Source of the DNA: Pseudomonadota bacterium
Lineage (GTDB): Bacteria > Desulfobacterota > Desulfarculia > Desulfarculales > Desulfarculaceae
DNA length: 64,000 nt
Assembly: GCA_018902755.1 (NCBI GenBank)
Contig: JAHIQI010000069.1
Coordinates: 1 to 64,000, forward strand
Direction: 5' to 3'
Under the pieces are notes generated by a model. It worked only from the letters and a program-made list of their open reading frames with translations, was not told the origin of the DNA and made no database searches. Below, piece after piece: positions 23,692 to 32,499 of this stretch. Numbering within the stretch: position 1 is the stretch's first letter; each line of letters starts with the position of its first letter. Both the position numbers and the translations under genes were made by a program.

Positions 23692-25449
23692 TTAGCCTTC
23701 GACCCGCTTGAGTTGTTTGGCGTAGCGGGCGACGCCCTCGGCGATGCCCTGGGCCACCGCGTCGCGGTAGGCATTGCTTCTGAGCAGACGGTGCTCGTTG
23801 GGGTTGGTGATGAATCCCACCTCCACCAGCACCGCGGGCATGCGCGCGCCGATGAGCACGTAGAAGGGGGCCTGCTTCACTTCCAGGTCGTTGACCTTGG
23901 CCTTTTGGCGGGTGCTGGCCAACAGCGAGCCTTGCACCGAGCGAGCCAGGCGGTTGGACTCGTTGATCTTGGAGTTGAGCATCAGGTCGTTGAGGATCAC
24001 CTGGAGGTCGCTGATGGAGCGGGTGGTGGTGGCGTTTTCCCGCGCGGCCACCCGCATGGACTCCTCGTCCGAGGCCAGGTTCAGGAAGTAGGTCTCTATG
24101 CCGTTGAGGCGGTGGCTGGCCGCCGCGTTGGCGTGGATGGACACGAAGATGTCCGCGTCCTTGGTGTTGGCAAAGGCGGTGCGCTCCTCCAGGTCCAGGT
24201 AGGTGTCGCTGTCACGGGTGAGCAGCACCTGCACCCCTAAAAGCTTGCGCAGCTTGGCGGCCACCCGCCGGGCGATGTCCAGAACCAGAGCCTTTTCCTG
24301 GGTGCCCTTCCATTGCGCGCCGGGGTCCTTGCCGCCGTGGCCGGGGTCGATCACCACCCGCTTGATCCCCAGGCCCAGGGCGGCGGCCAGGCTCAGCTCG
24401 GGCGGCTGCTCGCTGGCCTTGCCCCGTTTGACCCGGCGCTCTTTCTTGGCCTGGACGGCGTGGGCCTTGGCCTTGGGCTGTTGGCCGAAGCAGTCGATCA
24501 CCACCCGGAAGGGGTCGTTCAAGGTGAAGACCTTGTAGCTGGCCAGGTGCTTGATGTCCAGCACCAGGCGCACCGTGTCCGGGTTGTACTGACCGGCCCG
24601 CGCGGCCCTTAGAAGGCCGTCGCCGATGGGCACCTTGTCGTCGAAGCCTTTGGGCAGGCTTGCCCCCTTGAGGTCCAGGTACAGGCGGCGAGGCTTGTTG
24701 TGGTCCGGGTCTTGTTTGAGCAGGGCGCTGTTGTAGGGCACCGGCCGCTCCAGGCCGATGACCACCCTGGTGTAGGAAGGGGTGGACCAGTGCCTGAGGC
24801 CCTTGACCGTGGCCAGGGCTCCGGTGGGGGCTTTGCCGCCGGGCGGGGGCGTCTTGTCCTGGGGTTTGGCCGATGCGTCGGCCGCAAGCCCGGCCGAGGG
24901 CTGGCTCTTGGCCTGCTCCCTCTGCTGGTTGGCCAGCTGCTCTTCCAACACGTCCAGGCGCTTCTTGGCCCGGGGGGCCATGTCGCCCCGGGGGTAGTTC
25001 ATGGTCACCCTGAGATAGGCCAGGTAGGCCTTCTTGGGGTCGTTGGTCTCCTCGTACAGCCCGGCCAGCATGAGTTGTCCGTCGTCGGCCAGGCGCGAAT
25101 CCGGGAAGCGGTTGACCAGGCGGGTGTACAGGTCCATGGCCTGGGTGAGGTCCTCGCCGCGCTTGAAACGCCGCCAAGCCTGGGCGTGGATGCGGCCCAT
25201 CCACAGCAGGGCGCCCGGAGCTTGCGGGCCCCTGGGGTCGGCGATGTAGACCCTGGCGAAGCGCTCGGCCAGACTCTGCCAGTTCTGGTACACCTCCTGG
25301 GCCTTGGGGTGCTCCATGAGCCAGTGGTAGTCGGCCCGGGCCTGCTCGTAGATGGCCTTGGCGTCCTGGGCGCGCGCCGGGGCCGCCCCGGCCAGCCCGG
25401 CCATGAGGGCCAGGCCCAGCAAGAATATTAGCGCCCTAGTCCAACTCAC
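23692..25449 (-). CDS. N-acetylmuramoyl-L-alanine amidase (AMIN + Amidase_3)
   Basis: This is a periplasmic zinc amidase of the AmiC type that cleaves the stem peptide from peptidoglycan during cell separation. The 585-residue protein has a signal peptide (1-27, ending ARA), a helical repeat region resembling TPRs (about 30-170) and a Pro/Lys-rich linker. An AMIN domain (about 205-320) and a C-terminal Amidase_3 domain with VIDPGHGGKDPGA, SIHANA and VEVGFITNP (zinc and catalytic residues) follow. The N-terminal TPR-like part is an extra compared with E. coli AmiC. The GTG start overlaps the end of mutS by 14 bases. Confidence 0.92.
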   Translation of the reverse strand: MSWTRALIFLLGLALMAGLAGAAPARAQDAKAIYEQARADYHWLMEHPKAQEVYQNWQSLAERFARVYIADPRGPQAPGALLWMGRIHAQAWRRFKRGEDLTQAMDLYTRLVNRFPDSRLADDGQLMLAGLYEETNDPKKAYLAYLRVTMNYPRGDMAPRAKKRLDVLEEQLANQQREQAKSQPSAGLAADASAKPQDKTPPPGGKAPTGALATVKGLRHWSTPSYTRVVIGLERPVPYNSALLKQDPDHNKPRRLYLDLKGASLPKGFDDKVPIGDGLLRAARAGQYNPDTVRLVLDIKHLASYKVFTLNDPFRVVIDCFGQQPKAKAHAVQAKKERRVKRGKASEQPPELSLAAALGLGIKRVVIDPGHGGKDPGAQWKGTQEKALVLDIARRVAAKLRKLLGVQVLLTRDSDTYLDLEERTAFANTKDADIFVSIHANAAASHRLNGIETYFLNLASDEESMRVAARENATTTRSISDLQVILNDLMLNSKINESNRLARSVQGSLLASTRQKAKVNDLEVKQAPFYVLIGARMPAVLVEVGFITNPNEHRLLRSNAYRDAVAQGIAEGVARYAKQLKRVEG

Positions 25450-28078
25450 CTTGCATCTCGCTGAGCAGGTTGAGGGCCTCGAGCGGCGTAAGGCGCGACA
25501 GGTCCAGCTCGGCCAGGCGCTTGAGCACCGGGTGGCCGTCTCCCCCGAACAGGGCCAACTGGCCGCCCTTGGCCGGAGGCGAAGGCGGGGCGGGCTCTTG
25601 GCGTGAGCCCTGCTCCAGGCGCTCCAAAATTTGACGGGCCCGCTCCAACACCGGCTCGGGCAGCCCGGCCAGACGAGCCACGGCCAGGCCGTAAGAGCGG
25701 CTCACCCCGCCGGGAGCCAGGCGGCGCAGGAACACTATGGAGCCCTGGTATTCCTTGACCGCCACGTTGAAGTTCTTGGCCCTGGGGTGGGTGGCGGCCA
25801 GCTCGGTCAGCTCGTGGTAGTGGGTGGCAAACAGGGTCTTGACCCCCACCCCGTCCAGGTCGTGCAAGTGCTCGGCTACGGCCCAGGCCAGGGACAGGCC
25901 GTCAAAGGTGGAGGTGCCCCGGCCCACCTCGTCCAGGATCACCAGGGAGCGGGGCGTGGCCTGGGCCAGGATGTGGCTGGTCTCGGTCATCTCAACCATG
26001 AAGGTGGAGCGCCCCCCGGCCAAGTCGTCCATGGCCCCCACCCGGGTGAAGATGCGGTCCAGCAGGGGCAGCTGGGCCGCCTCGGCGGGCACGAAGGAGC
26101 CGGCCTGGGCCAGGAGGCAGATCAGGGCCACCTGGCGCAGGATGGTGGACTTGCCGGCCATGTTGGGGCCGGTGATGATCAGCACCTGCTGCCCCTGATC
26201 GTCCAGGCGCACGTCGTTGGGCACGAACTCGCCCTCTTTGAGCATCTGCTCCACCACCGGGTGACGCCCGGCGGTGATGGCCAACTCGCCCGAGGGGATC
26301 ATGCGGGGCCGGGTGTAGTCGCGGCTCTGGGCCAAGCGGGCCAGCCCGGCCAGCACGTCCACCTCGGCCACGGCCCGGGCGGCGGCCACCAGGGGCGGGC
26401 CCTGGGCGGCCACGGCGGCGCGCAGCTCCTCGAACAGGGCCTTTTCCATCTCCAGGGCCTTTTCCTCGGCCCCCAGGACGGCGGCTTCCTTTTCCTTCAA
26501 CTCCGGCGTGATATAGCGCTCGGCATTGGCCAGGGTCTGCTTGCGGATGAAACTCTCGGGCGCTTTTTCCAGATGGGCCCTGGTCACCTCGATGTAGTAG
26601 CCGAAGACCTTGTTGAAGCCCACCTTGAGCGAGCCGATGCCCGTGGACTCGCGCAGCTCGGCCTGCAAGCTGGCGATCCAATCCTTGCCCGCGCCCTTGA
26701 GCTTGCGCTGCTCGTCCAATTCGGGGCTGACGCCTTTAGCGATTACGCCGCCCTCGGCTAGGTTGCCCGGCGGGCTGGGGGTCAGCGACTCATACAGCCG
26801 CTGGGCCAGGCCGCCCAGGCCGGACATCTGCTCCAGGCGCGAGGCCACCAGGGGCGACTGCAAGGGCTCCAGCATGGCCCGTAGGCCGGGCAGGGCCAGT
26901 AGGGCGTCGCGCAGGGCGGCCAAGTCGCGCGGCGTGGCCTGGCCCAGGCTGGCCCGGCCCACCAGGCGCGGCAGGTCGGGCAGCTCGTCCAGGGCGGCGC
27001 GCAGGCTGTCCAGGAGCAGGGGGTCGCCCACCAACTCCTCCACCGCCTGGTGGCGGGCCTCGATGGCCTCCAGGGAACGCAGGGGGAAGGACAGCCACTG
27101 CTTTAGCAGGCGGCCGCCCATGGGGGTGGCGGTCTGATCCACCGCGTGCAGCAGCGATCCCTTGCGCCCGCCCGCGGCGATGGAGCGGAACAGCTCCAGG
27201 TTGCGCTGGGCCGCCGCGTCCAAGACCAGATGGCTGGAGACCTGGTACAGGCTCAGGTGCTCGATATGCTCGGGGCTGGTGCGCTGGGTGCTCAGCACCG
27301 CGGACCAGGCCAGGGCCGCGGCCACCAGGGCCGGTTCGGAGGCCTCGTCGTCCTCCTCCGGCAGGCGGCCATCCAGGGTCTGGCGGGCCTGGGAGGGGCT
27401 GGGCGGGCGTCCGGTGATCTGGCTACGGGGCAGGGTGGCCCCCACGGGCCCCAGGTCGCCCAGGCCGGGGTGGGCCGCCTGGCTCTCGGCCAGGACCAGT
27501 TCGGCGGGCTCCAGGTGGGCCAACTCGTCGGCCAGGGCCGGGCCGGGCAAGAGGGTGGTGGCCAAAAACTCGCCGCTGGCCAGGTCCAGGCAGGCCAGGC
27601 CCAGGCTCTCGCGGGCAAAGTAGAGCGCCGCCAGATAGCGGTGTTCTCTGGGAGGCAGGTGGTTGGGGTCGGTGAACATGCCGGGGCTCACCACCCGGGT
27701 GATCTCCCGCTTGACCAGCCCCTTGGCCAGCTTGGGGTCCTCCACCTGGTCGCAGACCGCCACCTTGTAGCCTTCTTCGACCATCTTCGCCAGATAGGCG
27801 TCCACCGCCCGATAGGGCACCCCGCACATGGGGATGGGATCGGGATGGTCCTTGTCGCGGCTGGTCAGGGCGATGGAGAGCACTTTGGAGGCCACCACCG
27901 CGTCCTCGAAGAACATCTCGTAGAAATCGCCCATGCGGAAGAAGAGGATGCAGTCGGGCACCTTCTCCTTAAGCTCGAAAAATTGACGCAGCATGGGGGT
28001 GTCCCGGGGGGGACTGGAGGACGCATTTCCTTGGCGGCCAGGGCGGTTGCCGGAATCAGGCTGGGCGGCGCGGCTCAT
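25436..28078 (-). CDS. mutS: DNA mismatch repair protein MutS
   Basis: MutS recognises base mismatches and small loops. The 880-residue protein has the mismatch-reading motif GDFYEMFFEDA in domain I. The C-terminal ABC ATPase carries Walker A GPNMAGKST, Walker B LVILDEVGRGTSTFDG and the conserved ATHYHELTELA. The N-terminus has about 28 extra polar residues before the usual TPMLRQFFELK, so translation from the internal Met29 is possible. No mutL is adjacent; instead it lies between lapB and an amidase gene on the same strand. Confidence 0.97.
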   Translation of the reverse strand: MSRAAQPDSGNRPGRQGNASSSPPRDTPMLRQFFELKEKVPDCILFFRMGDFYEMFFEDAVVASKVLSIALTSRDKDHPDPIPMCGVPYRAVDAYLAKMVEEGYKVAVCDQVEDPKLAKGLVKREITRVVSPGMFTDPNHLPPREHRYLAALYFARESLGLACLDLASGEFLATTLLPGPALADELAHLEPAELVLAESQAAHPGLGDLGPVGATLPRSQITGRPPSPSQARQTLDGRLPEEDDEASEPALVAAALAWSAVLSTQRTSPEHIEHLSLYQVSSHLVLDAAAQRNLELFRSIAAGGRKGSLLHAVDQTATPMGGRLLKQWLSFPLRSLEAIEARHQAVEELVGDPLLLDSLRAALDELPDLPRLVGRASLGQATPRDLAALRDALLALPGLRAMLEPLQSPLVASRLEQMSGLGGLAQRLYESLTPSPPGNLAEGGVIAKGVSPELDEQRKLKGAGKDWIASLQAELRESTGIGSLKVGFNKVFGYYIEVTRAHLEKAPESFIRKQTLANAERYITPELKEKEAAVLGAEEKALEMEKALFEELRAAVAAQGPPLVAAARAVAEVDVLAGLARLAQSRDYTRPRMIPSGELAITAGRHPVVEQMLKEGEFVPNDVRLDDQGQQVLIITGPNMAGKSTILRQVALICLLAQAGSFVPAEAAQLPLLDRIFTRVGAMDDLAGGRSTFMVEMTETSHILAQATPRSLVILDEVGRGTSTFDGLSLAWAVAEHLHDLDGVGVKTLFATHYHELTELAATHPRAKNFNVAVKEYQGSIVFLRRLAPGGVSRSYGLAVARLAGLPEPVLERARQILERLEQGSRQEPAPPSPPAKGGQLALFGGDGHPVLKRLAELDLSRLTPLEALNLLSEMQGELD

Positions 28079-28164
28079 GGTTGGCGGGGAACCACTCCCT
28101 TGGGGGTTAGTCGTCCAAACTCCCGTTTAACATAGCAGAAAAGCCGTCCAACTGCCAGAAGGCC

Positions 28165-29379
28165 CTAGCGCGCCCGGGGGAACATGCTGTCCCATTGGTG
28201 GCAACGGGGGCATTTCCAGGTGAGCTGGTGGGACACGAAGCCGCATTGGCCGCATTGGTAGCGGGCCCAGTCTCCCTCGATCTCCGACAGCAGCTCGCCA
28301 TAGGCATCCAGGGCCCGTCCCCGGTCGCCGTCCTTTAAGAGCACCTGGCCGCGCATGCGGTGTACGTCCAGCAGATGCGGGGCGCGTTTCACGGCCTTGT
28401 CCAGGATTTCCAGGGCCTTCTGATTCTCGTCGTGCTGGTTGTAGTGTTGGGCCAGGGACATGAGGGTGGGCACCTCGGCGGTCTCGGGGTCGATCTCGGC
28501 GTAGAAACCATCCGCCGCCTTGCTTCCCAACTCCTCCTCCGCCGAGTTCACCCGGTTTATCACCAGATGGGCGAACTGGGGTGAAAGCTTGACCGCCTTT
28601 TTCCACACCCCCAGGGCGCGCCGCGCCCGGCCACGGGCCAACTCCAGGTCGCCCAGGTGCAGATAGGCGTCCAGGCAGTTCTTGTCCACGCTTATGGCCT
28701 GGCCGAAAGAGTCCTCGGCCCGATCCAACTGGCCCGAGACCATCAACTCCTTGCCTCGTTCGGTCTTGTAGTGGGCCAAAACCGGGCGGCTGTCGCTCTT
28801 GGTCAGCTTGTCCAGGCGCTTGCGGGCCTCGAAGGCGGCCTCCCAGTCGCGCATCTCCTCGTAAAGGGTCGCGGTTTGCCGGGCGGCGTCCACGTGGTGG
28901 GGGTCTTTTTTGAGCACCTCGTCAAAGGCCTCGGCCGCCCGGTTGAACAGGCCGCCCTTCTTGTAGTCCAGGCCCAGGTCGTACACCGCCTGGAGGTGGG
29001 ATTTGAGGTCCAGGTTGGGCCGGGCGATGATGGACTGGCGGATGCGCACCGCCCGCTCTATCTCGCCCTTTTGCCGGAACAGGTTGCCCAGGACCACGTA
29101 GGTCTCCACCGTGTCGGAGTTGAGGGTCACCGCCTTGGTGAACTCCTCGATGGCCTGGTCGGTGTGGTCGGCCATGAGGTGGCTGATGCCGCGCATAAAG
29201 GCATCGTCACTGGCGCTGCGGCCTTGGGCCTTGCTCTTGGTCGAGGCCGCTTCCCCGCTACGGCCGGAGCGGGCCAGGAGCCATCCGATGAGCCAGCCCA
29301 ACAAAAAAAGAATAACCCCGGCCAACAGCCCGGTCGTAGTCAGGGTGTGACCCTGCCAACTGAGTATTATGGTGTCCAT
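28165..29379 (-). CDS. lapB: LapB/YciM-type TPR protein with rubredoxin-like domain
   Basis: LapB (YciM) is an inner-membrane-anchored TPR protein that, in E. coli, sets LPS amounts by directing LpxC to FtsH. The 404-residue protein has a membrane helix at about 14-36 and a series of TPR units from about 58 to 345. The C-terminus is a rubredoxin-like zinc or iron knuckle with CGQCG and CPRCHQWDSMF. Length and architecture match LapB, and lapA lies immediately upstream. Whether it acts on LpxC/FtsH here is inferred; FtsH modulators HflKC are also encoded in this window. Confidence 0.9.
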   Translation of the reverse strand: MDTIILSWQGHTLTTTGLLAGVILFLLGWLIGWLLARSGRSGEAASTKSKAQGRSASDDAFMRGISHLMADHTDQAIEEFTKAVTLNSDTVETYVVLGNLFRQKGEIERAVRIRQSIIARPNLDLKSHLQAVYDLGLDYKKGGLFNRAAEAFDEVLKKDPHHVDAARQTATLYEEMRDWEAAFEARKRLDKLTKSDSRPVLAHYKTERGKELMVSGQLDRAEDSFGQAISVDKNCLDAYLHLGDLELARGRARRALGVWKKAVKLSPQFAHLVINRVNSAEEELGSKAADGFYAEIDPETAEVPTLMSLAQHYNQHDENQKALEILDKAVKRAPHLLDVHRMRGQVLLKDGDRGRALDAYGELLSEIEGDWARYQCGQCGFVSHQLTWKCPRCHQWDSMFPRAR

Positions 29380-29381
29380 GC

Positions 29382-29840
29382 CTAACGCTTGTCCTTACCG
29401 GCGTTCTGGCCGTTTTCCGCCGGGCCTTCCTCCAGTTTTTCCAGGGAGGGGGGAATCTCGTTCCCGCTGGGGGCCTCTCCCGCGCTGAAGGTTTCGCCGG
29501 GCAGGTCGGCCGTGCCCGCCACCATCGGTTCGCCGGTTACCGGCAGATTGCGAAGGCTGTTAAGCTCCTTACGCAGGTCCTCGGTTTTCTTGACCTGGGC
29601 CTTCACCTGGCGGCGCAGGCGCCAGCGCTCGTTGATGCCCACTAGGCTGGCCGCCAAGAGCCCCACGAAGAAAGCCAAGAGGATCACCAGATAGGTGGGA
29701 TAGGGGGTGGATTCCCAGTTTACGAAAAACAGGTTGAGGCGGATGCCCAGGGGATGGCTCAGGGGGGTGATGTTTTGGATCATGAAGATGATGGACAAGG
29801 CCACCACCGCCGAAAGAACGATCACCTTGATATAACCCAT
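29382..29840 (-). CDS. lapA: LapA (DUF1049) membrane protein
   Basis: The 152-residue protein has two N-terminal membrane segments (about 5-22 and 48-68) with the DUF1049 signature FMIQNITPLSHPLGIRLNLFFVNW, a coiled-coil stretch (75-95) and an acidic C-terminal tail. It is a paired partner of LapB in the inner membrane. Its stop lies two bases before the lapB start, so co-expression is clear. Confidence 0.87.
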   Translation of the reverse strand: MGYIKVIVLSAVVALSIIFMIQNITPLSHPLGIRLNLFFVNWESTPYPTYLVILLAFFVGLLAASLVGINERWRLRRQVKAQVKKTEDLRKELNSLRNLPVTGEPMVAGTADLPGETFSAGEAPSGNEIPPSLEKLEEGPAENGQNAGKDKR

Positions 29841-29850
29841 GGTCAGCCTT

Positions 29851-30336
29851 TCATTGCATGTCGGCGAAAAATGGTTTGAGCTTTTCGTAGGTCGCCTGGA
29901 TGTGCTCGGGAATCACCCTGATTTCGCCGAATAGAGTCATGAAGTTGGTATCGCCGCCCCAGCGGGGTACCACGTGAAAATGCATGTGCTCCTCGATGCC
30001 CGCCCCGGCCACCCGGCCCAGGTTGAGCCCTACGTTGAAGCCCTCGGGGTTCATGACCTTCTTCAAAGCGTGGGTGGCCCGGCGCACCGTGGTGAGCAGG
30101 TCGGCCATTTCCTCGGCGCTAAGGTCATCCATGTTGGGCAGGTGCCGCTTGGGGGCCACCAAAAGGTGGCCGTTGTTGTAAGGGTACTTGTTCATCATCA
30201 CTAGGCTGAGGCGGCCCACTCCCAAAACTAGACCGTCGGCCCCCTGGCCGTCGGTGGCCAGGCAGAATATGCAGCCCTCGGGTTTGTCCTCTTCCAGAAT
30301 ATAGCTCATGCGCCAGGGGGCCCAAAGATTTTCCAT
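29851..30336 (-). CDS. HIT family nucleotide hydrolase
   Basis: The 161-residue HIT protein has the histidine triad in EEHMHFHVVPRW and the N-terminus MENLWAPWRMSYI with a CIFC pair, a subgroup related to Ap4A phosphorylases and dinucleoside polyphosphate hydrolases. It probably hydrolyses nucleoside phosphate esters; the precise substrate is unknown. The ATG at 30336 is preferred over an upstream TTG because GGGAG lies eight bases before it. It is part of the minus-strand UPF0280-to-amidase series. Confidence 0.88.
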   Translation of the reverse strand: MENLWAPWRMSYILEEDKPEGCIFCLATDGQGADGLVLGVGRLSLVMMNKYPYNNGHLLVAPKRHLPNMDDLSAEEMADLLTTVRRATHALKKVMNPEGFNVGLNLGRVAGAGIEEHMHFHVVPRWGGDTNFMTLFGEIRVIPEHIQATYEKLKPFFADMQ

Positions 30337-30346
30337 ATTCAACTCC

Positions 30347-30823
30347 CTATAACTTCAGCACGCGTCCGGTAATCTTTCGGTCCAACTCCAAGATACCCAA
30401 GGTGCCGCTTCCCAGGAATCCCTTGTCATAGGAACCTGGGTTAAATAATAGTATATCCTCTTTGACCAGGTTGGTGGGGCGGTGAGAATGACCGAACACC
30501 ACCGCGTCCACTCCGTCGAATTCCCGGGCCACCCGCCCGGCCAAGCCCATGGGCGAGCCCCAGCCGTGGATAAGCCCGATCTTGAAGCCTCCGGCGCTGA
30601 CAATACGCTTGTCCGGCAGGTTGGCCCGAACCGTGGGGCCGTCCATGTTGCCGGCCACGGCGATCACCTCCGGGGCCTGAAGGGCGTCCAGAACCAAAAG
30701 GCTGGTGAGGTCGCCGGCGTGCAGGATGAGGTCCACCCCGGCGAAGGCCTCGGCGGCTTGGTCGGCCAGCCCTTGGTCGAAATCGTTCAGATGGGTGTCG
30801 GAGATCACGCCGATGCGTATCAT
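30347..30823 (-). CDS. YfcE/MJ0936-type metallophosphoesterase
   Basis: The 158-residue single-domain phosphodiesterase has the calcineurin-like metal motifs SDTHLND, HAGDLTS, GNMDG, HGWG and GHSHRP. It belongs to the small YfcE family, active on phosphodiesters in vitro with unknown natural substrates. The frame continues far upstream without a stop, but that part lies opposite no family similarity and inside the UPF0280 gene. The ATG at 30823, after GGGAGG and overlapping the UPF0280 stop by four bases, is the real start. Confidence 0.9.
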   Translation of the reverse strand: MIRIGVISDTHLNDFDQGLADQAAEAFAGVDLILHAGDLTSLLVLDALQAPEVIAVAGNMDGPTVRANLPDKRIVSAGGFKIGLIHGWGSPMGLAGRVAREFDGVDAVVFGHSHRPTNLVKEDILLFNPGSYDKGFLGSGTLGILELDRKITGRVLKL

Positions 30824-31599
30824 TCCCGGCCTCCCTGCCCTAGGGGCACCAGCTCCATGTCGCCCCAGGCGGCCAGTTTGCGGCCCACCACGATCAGCGC
30901 CCCCAGCACGCCGGGCACGGTGCTCACCCAGTCCAGGGCCTCTTGCAAATCTCCGGCGCTTTTGACCCGGTTGCCCAGGGCGGTGGCCGCGGCGTCGGCC
31001 AGGGCCCCGTCCGCGGCCTTCACCGTGGCCGCGTCGGCCCGGCCAAGGGAAAGCGAGTGGCCCACCGTGCCTGAGCTGGTGCCCAGGCACAGGGGCATGG
31101 CCTCCGGGCTGATGCTGATGCCAAGGCGGCCGGAGATGGGCGAGTCGCCCGCCTCCAGTCCCACGGTCACCTCGCGGGGCGACTCCAGGTACAGGTCGCC
31201 GCCGTTCTCCACCATCACCTCGCCCTCGGCCAGGGGGGAGAGGTCCTTGCCCACCGCCTGGGCCAGGGCCCCGGCCACCGCGGCCATGGGCCCGGTGCCC
31301 GCCGCGTTTCCGGCGGCCAGCATGGCCCGCACCAGGGGCGGGGCCCAGGGGTCCGGGGGAAGGGGGGTGAGCGAGGTCAGGAACTGGGGATGCAGGCTGG
31401 CGTATTTTTCCAGGCCGCGCCGGTGGCGCAGGATGGACTCCACCGCCTCCTGGTTGAGATCTCTGGGCGCGGTTATCCAAAGGTCGGTTTCCTTGACCTT
31501 GGCGGTAACGGAAACCAGCCCGCGTCCCCGGCACTTAAGCCGGTATCTTCTTTCCTGAAAAAGGTTCACACACACCACCTTAAGCGCCTGCGGTGCCAC
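30820..31599 (-). CDS. UPF0280 family protein (ApbE-like fold)
   Basis: The protein is up to 259 residues with the family motifs VKETDLWI, GPMAAVAGALAQ, VENGGDLYL and GTSSGTVGHSLSLGRADAATV. UPF0280 proteins resemble ApbE flavin transferases in fold, are common in anaerobes and methanogens, and have no proven function. The GTG at 31599 is only about nine bases after the predicted transcription start. Alternative GTG codons at 31578, 31575 or 31569 fit the usual family N-terminus (NLFQERRYR) better, so the first 7-10 residues are uncertain. Confidence 0.82.
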   Translation of the reverse strand: MAPQALKVVCVNLFQERRYRLKCRGRGLVSVTAKVKETDLWITAPRDLNQEAVESILRHRRGLEKYASLHPQFLTSLTPLPPDPWAPPLVRAMLAAGNAAGTGPMAAVAGALAQAVGKDLSPLAEGEVMVENGGDLYLESPREVTVGLEAGDSPISGRLGISISPEAMPLCLGTSSGTVGHSLSLGRADAATVKAADGALADAAATALGNRVKSAGDLQEALDWVSTVPGVLGALIVVGRKLAAWGDMELVPLGQGGRE

Positions 31600-31614
31600 A
31601 CAGGCGGCTTTTTG

Positions 31615-31643
31615 CTTATAGACCAGCCTGAGGCCAGTGTCAA
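31615..31643 (-). promoter_or_regulatory. Strong predicted sigma-70 promoter for the UPF0280-lapAB-mutS series
   Basis: On the minus strand a consensus TTGACA (31638-31643) is followed by exactly 17 bases and TATAAG (31615-31620). The expected transcription start (about 31608) leaves a leader with a CGCCTG/CAGGCG hairpin. Confidence 0.65.
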
Positions 31644-31713
31644 TGAAAGGGCCGGGCCGGGGCCGACTGAACCGTGCGCAGATTTTCGGCGCGTTTGTTC
31701 GGACCGCGTTTTC

Positions 31714-31742
31714 TTGACTTATTATGTGTTCTTGGCTATGTA
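31714..31742 (+). promoter_or_regulatory. Predicted sigma-70 promoter for the WYL-type regulator gene
   Basis: TTGACT (31714-31719), a 17-base spacer and TATGTA (31737-31742) end 29 bases before the start codon. It is divergent from the UPF0280 promoter; the two -35 boxes lie about 70 bases apart. Confidence 0.6.
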
Positions 31743-31770
31743 GAGATGGATCAGGCGCGAAAGGAAAGGC

Positions 31771-32415
31771 ATGAACAGCCGCCGTTTGGCCCGGCTAATG
31801 GACATCATCTGCGACATCAAGGCCCACCCTCGCCGCAACCCCGACGAGATGTGCGACCGCTTGCAGATTTCACGTCGTCAGTTCTACAAGGACCGCGACG
31901 CTCTTTTGGCCATGGGGTTCGGGTTCCACTTCTCCCGCAGCCGGGGAGGCTTTGTCCTGGACAAAGAGTTGACCTTTAACGTCAACGGCCTTAGCCTTGC
32001 CGAGTTGTTCGCCTTGATACTGGCGGTGCGCGAGTTGACCCGCCTGAGCGACTATTCCCTGGCCATGGGGGCCCTCACCGGATTGCGCACCTTGGTGGGC
32101 CAACTGCCTCCCACGGTGCGCCCCTGGTTCGCCGAGGCGGTGGACGGGGTGGTGGTGTCCGACGGCTTCGGCTGCGACCCCCAGGTGCTGGTGTCCCTTG
32201 AAGAGGCCATCGCCGGAGAGTGGCAGGTGGTCTTGGTGGTGGACCAGGGCCAAGGCGAAGAGCGAATGACCGTGGAGCCCCGGCAGATATATCTGCGGGA
32301 GGGCCTACTTTTTTTGGAAGCAAGCGGGGATAAATTGGGCGAGTCGGGCCTGGTGGCCCTTTCCCGGGTCCGCCGGGTCATCGCTACGCCCATATTCAAA
32401 GCCCGCCGTCAGTGA
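31771..32415 (+). CDS. HTH/WYL-type transcriptional regulator
   Basis: The 214-residue protein has an N-terminal winged helix (about 1-60) with NPDEMCDRLQISRRQFYKDRDALLAMGF, seen as the HTH elements CDRLQISRRQFYKDRD. The C-terminal region ends VEPRQIYLREGLLFLEASG and ALSRVRRVIAT, which resembles a WYL ligand-binding domain. Such proteins are DeoR/YafY-like regulators. It precedes the thiolase cluster on the same strand and could regulate it, but no ligand or operator is evident. Confidence 0.75.
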   Translation: MNSRRLARLMDIICDIKAHPRRNPDEMCDRLQISRRQFYKDRDALLAMGFGFHFSRSRGGFVLDKELTFNVNGLSLAELFALILAVRELTRLSDYSLAMGALTGLRTLVGQLPPTVRPWFAEAVDGVVVSDGFGCDPQVLVSLEEAIAGEWQVVLVVDQGQGEERMTVEPRQIYLREGLLFLEASGDKLGESGLVALSRVRRVIATPIFKARRQ

Positions 32416-32499
32416 GAGGGAACTGGCGGCGAGTTAATAGCCTGGGCCGATAAGCCGGCCGCCGGCGGACGGGGAGACTCGGAGCCGGGGAGGGGATTC

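Noticed and set aside
30824..31534. Upstream extension of the YfcE-type phosphodiesterase frame
   Set aside because: The extension lies within the UPF0280 gene in another frame and has no metallophosphoesterase similarity; an ATG with GGGAGG at 30823 fits the family start.
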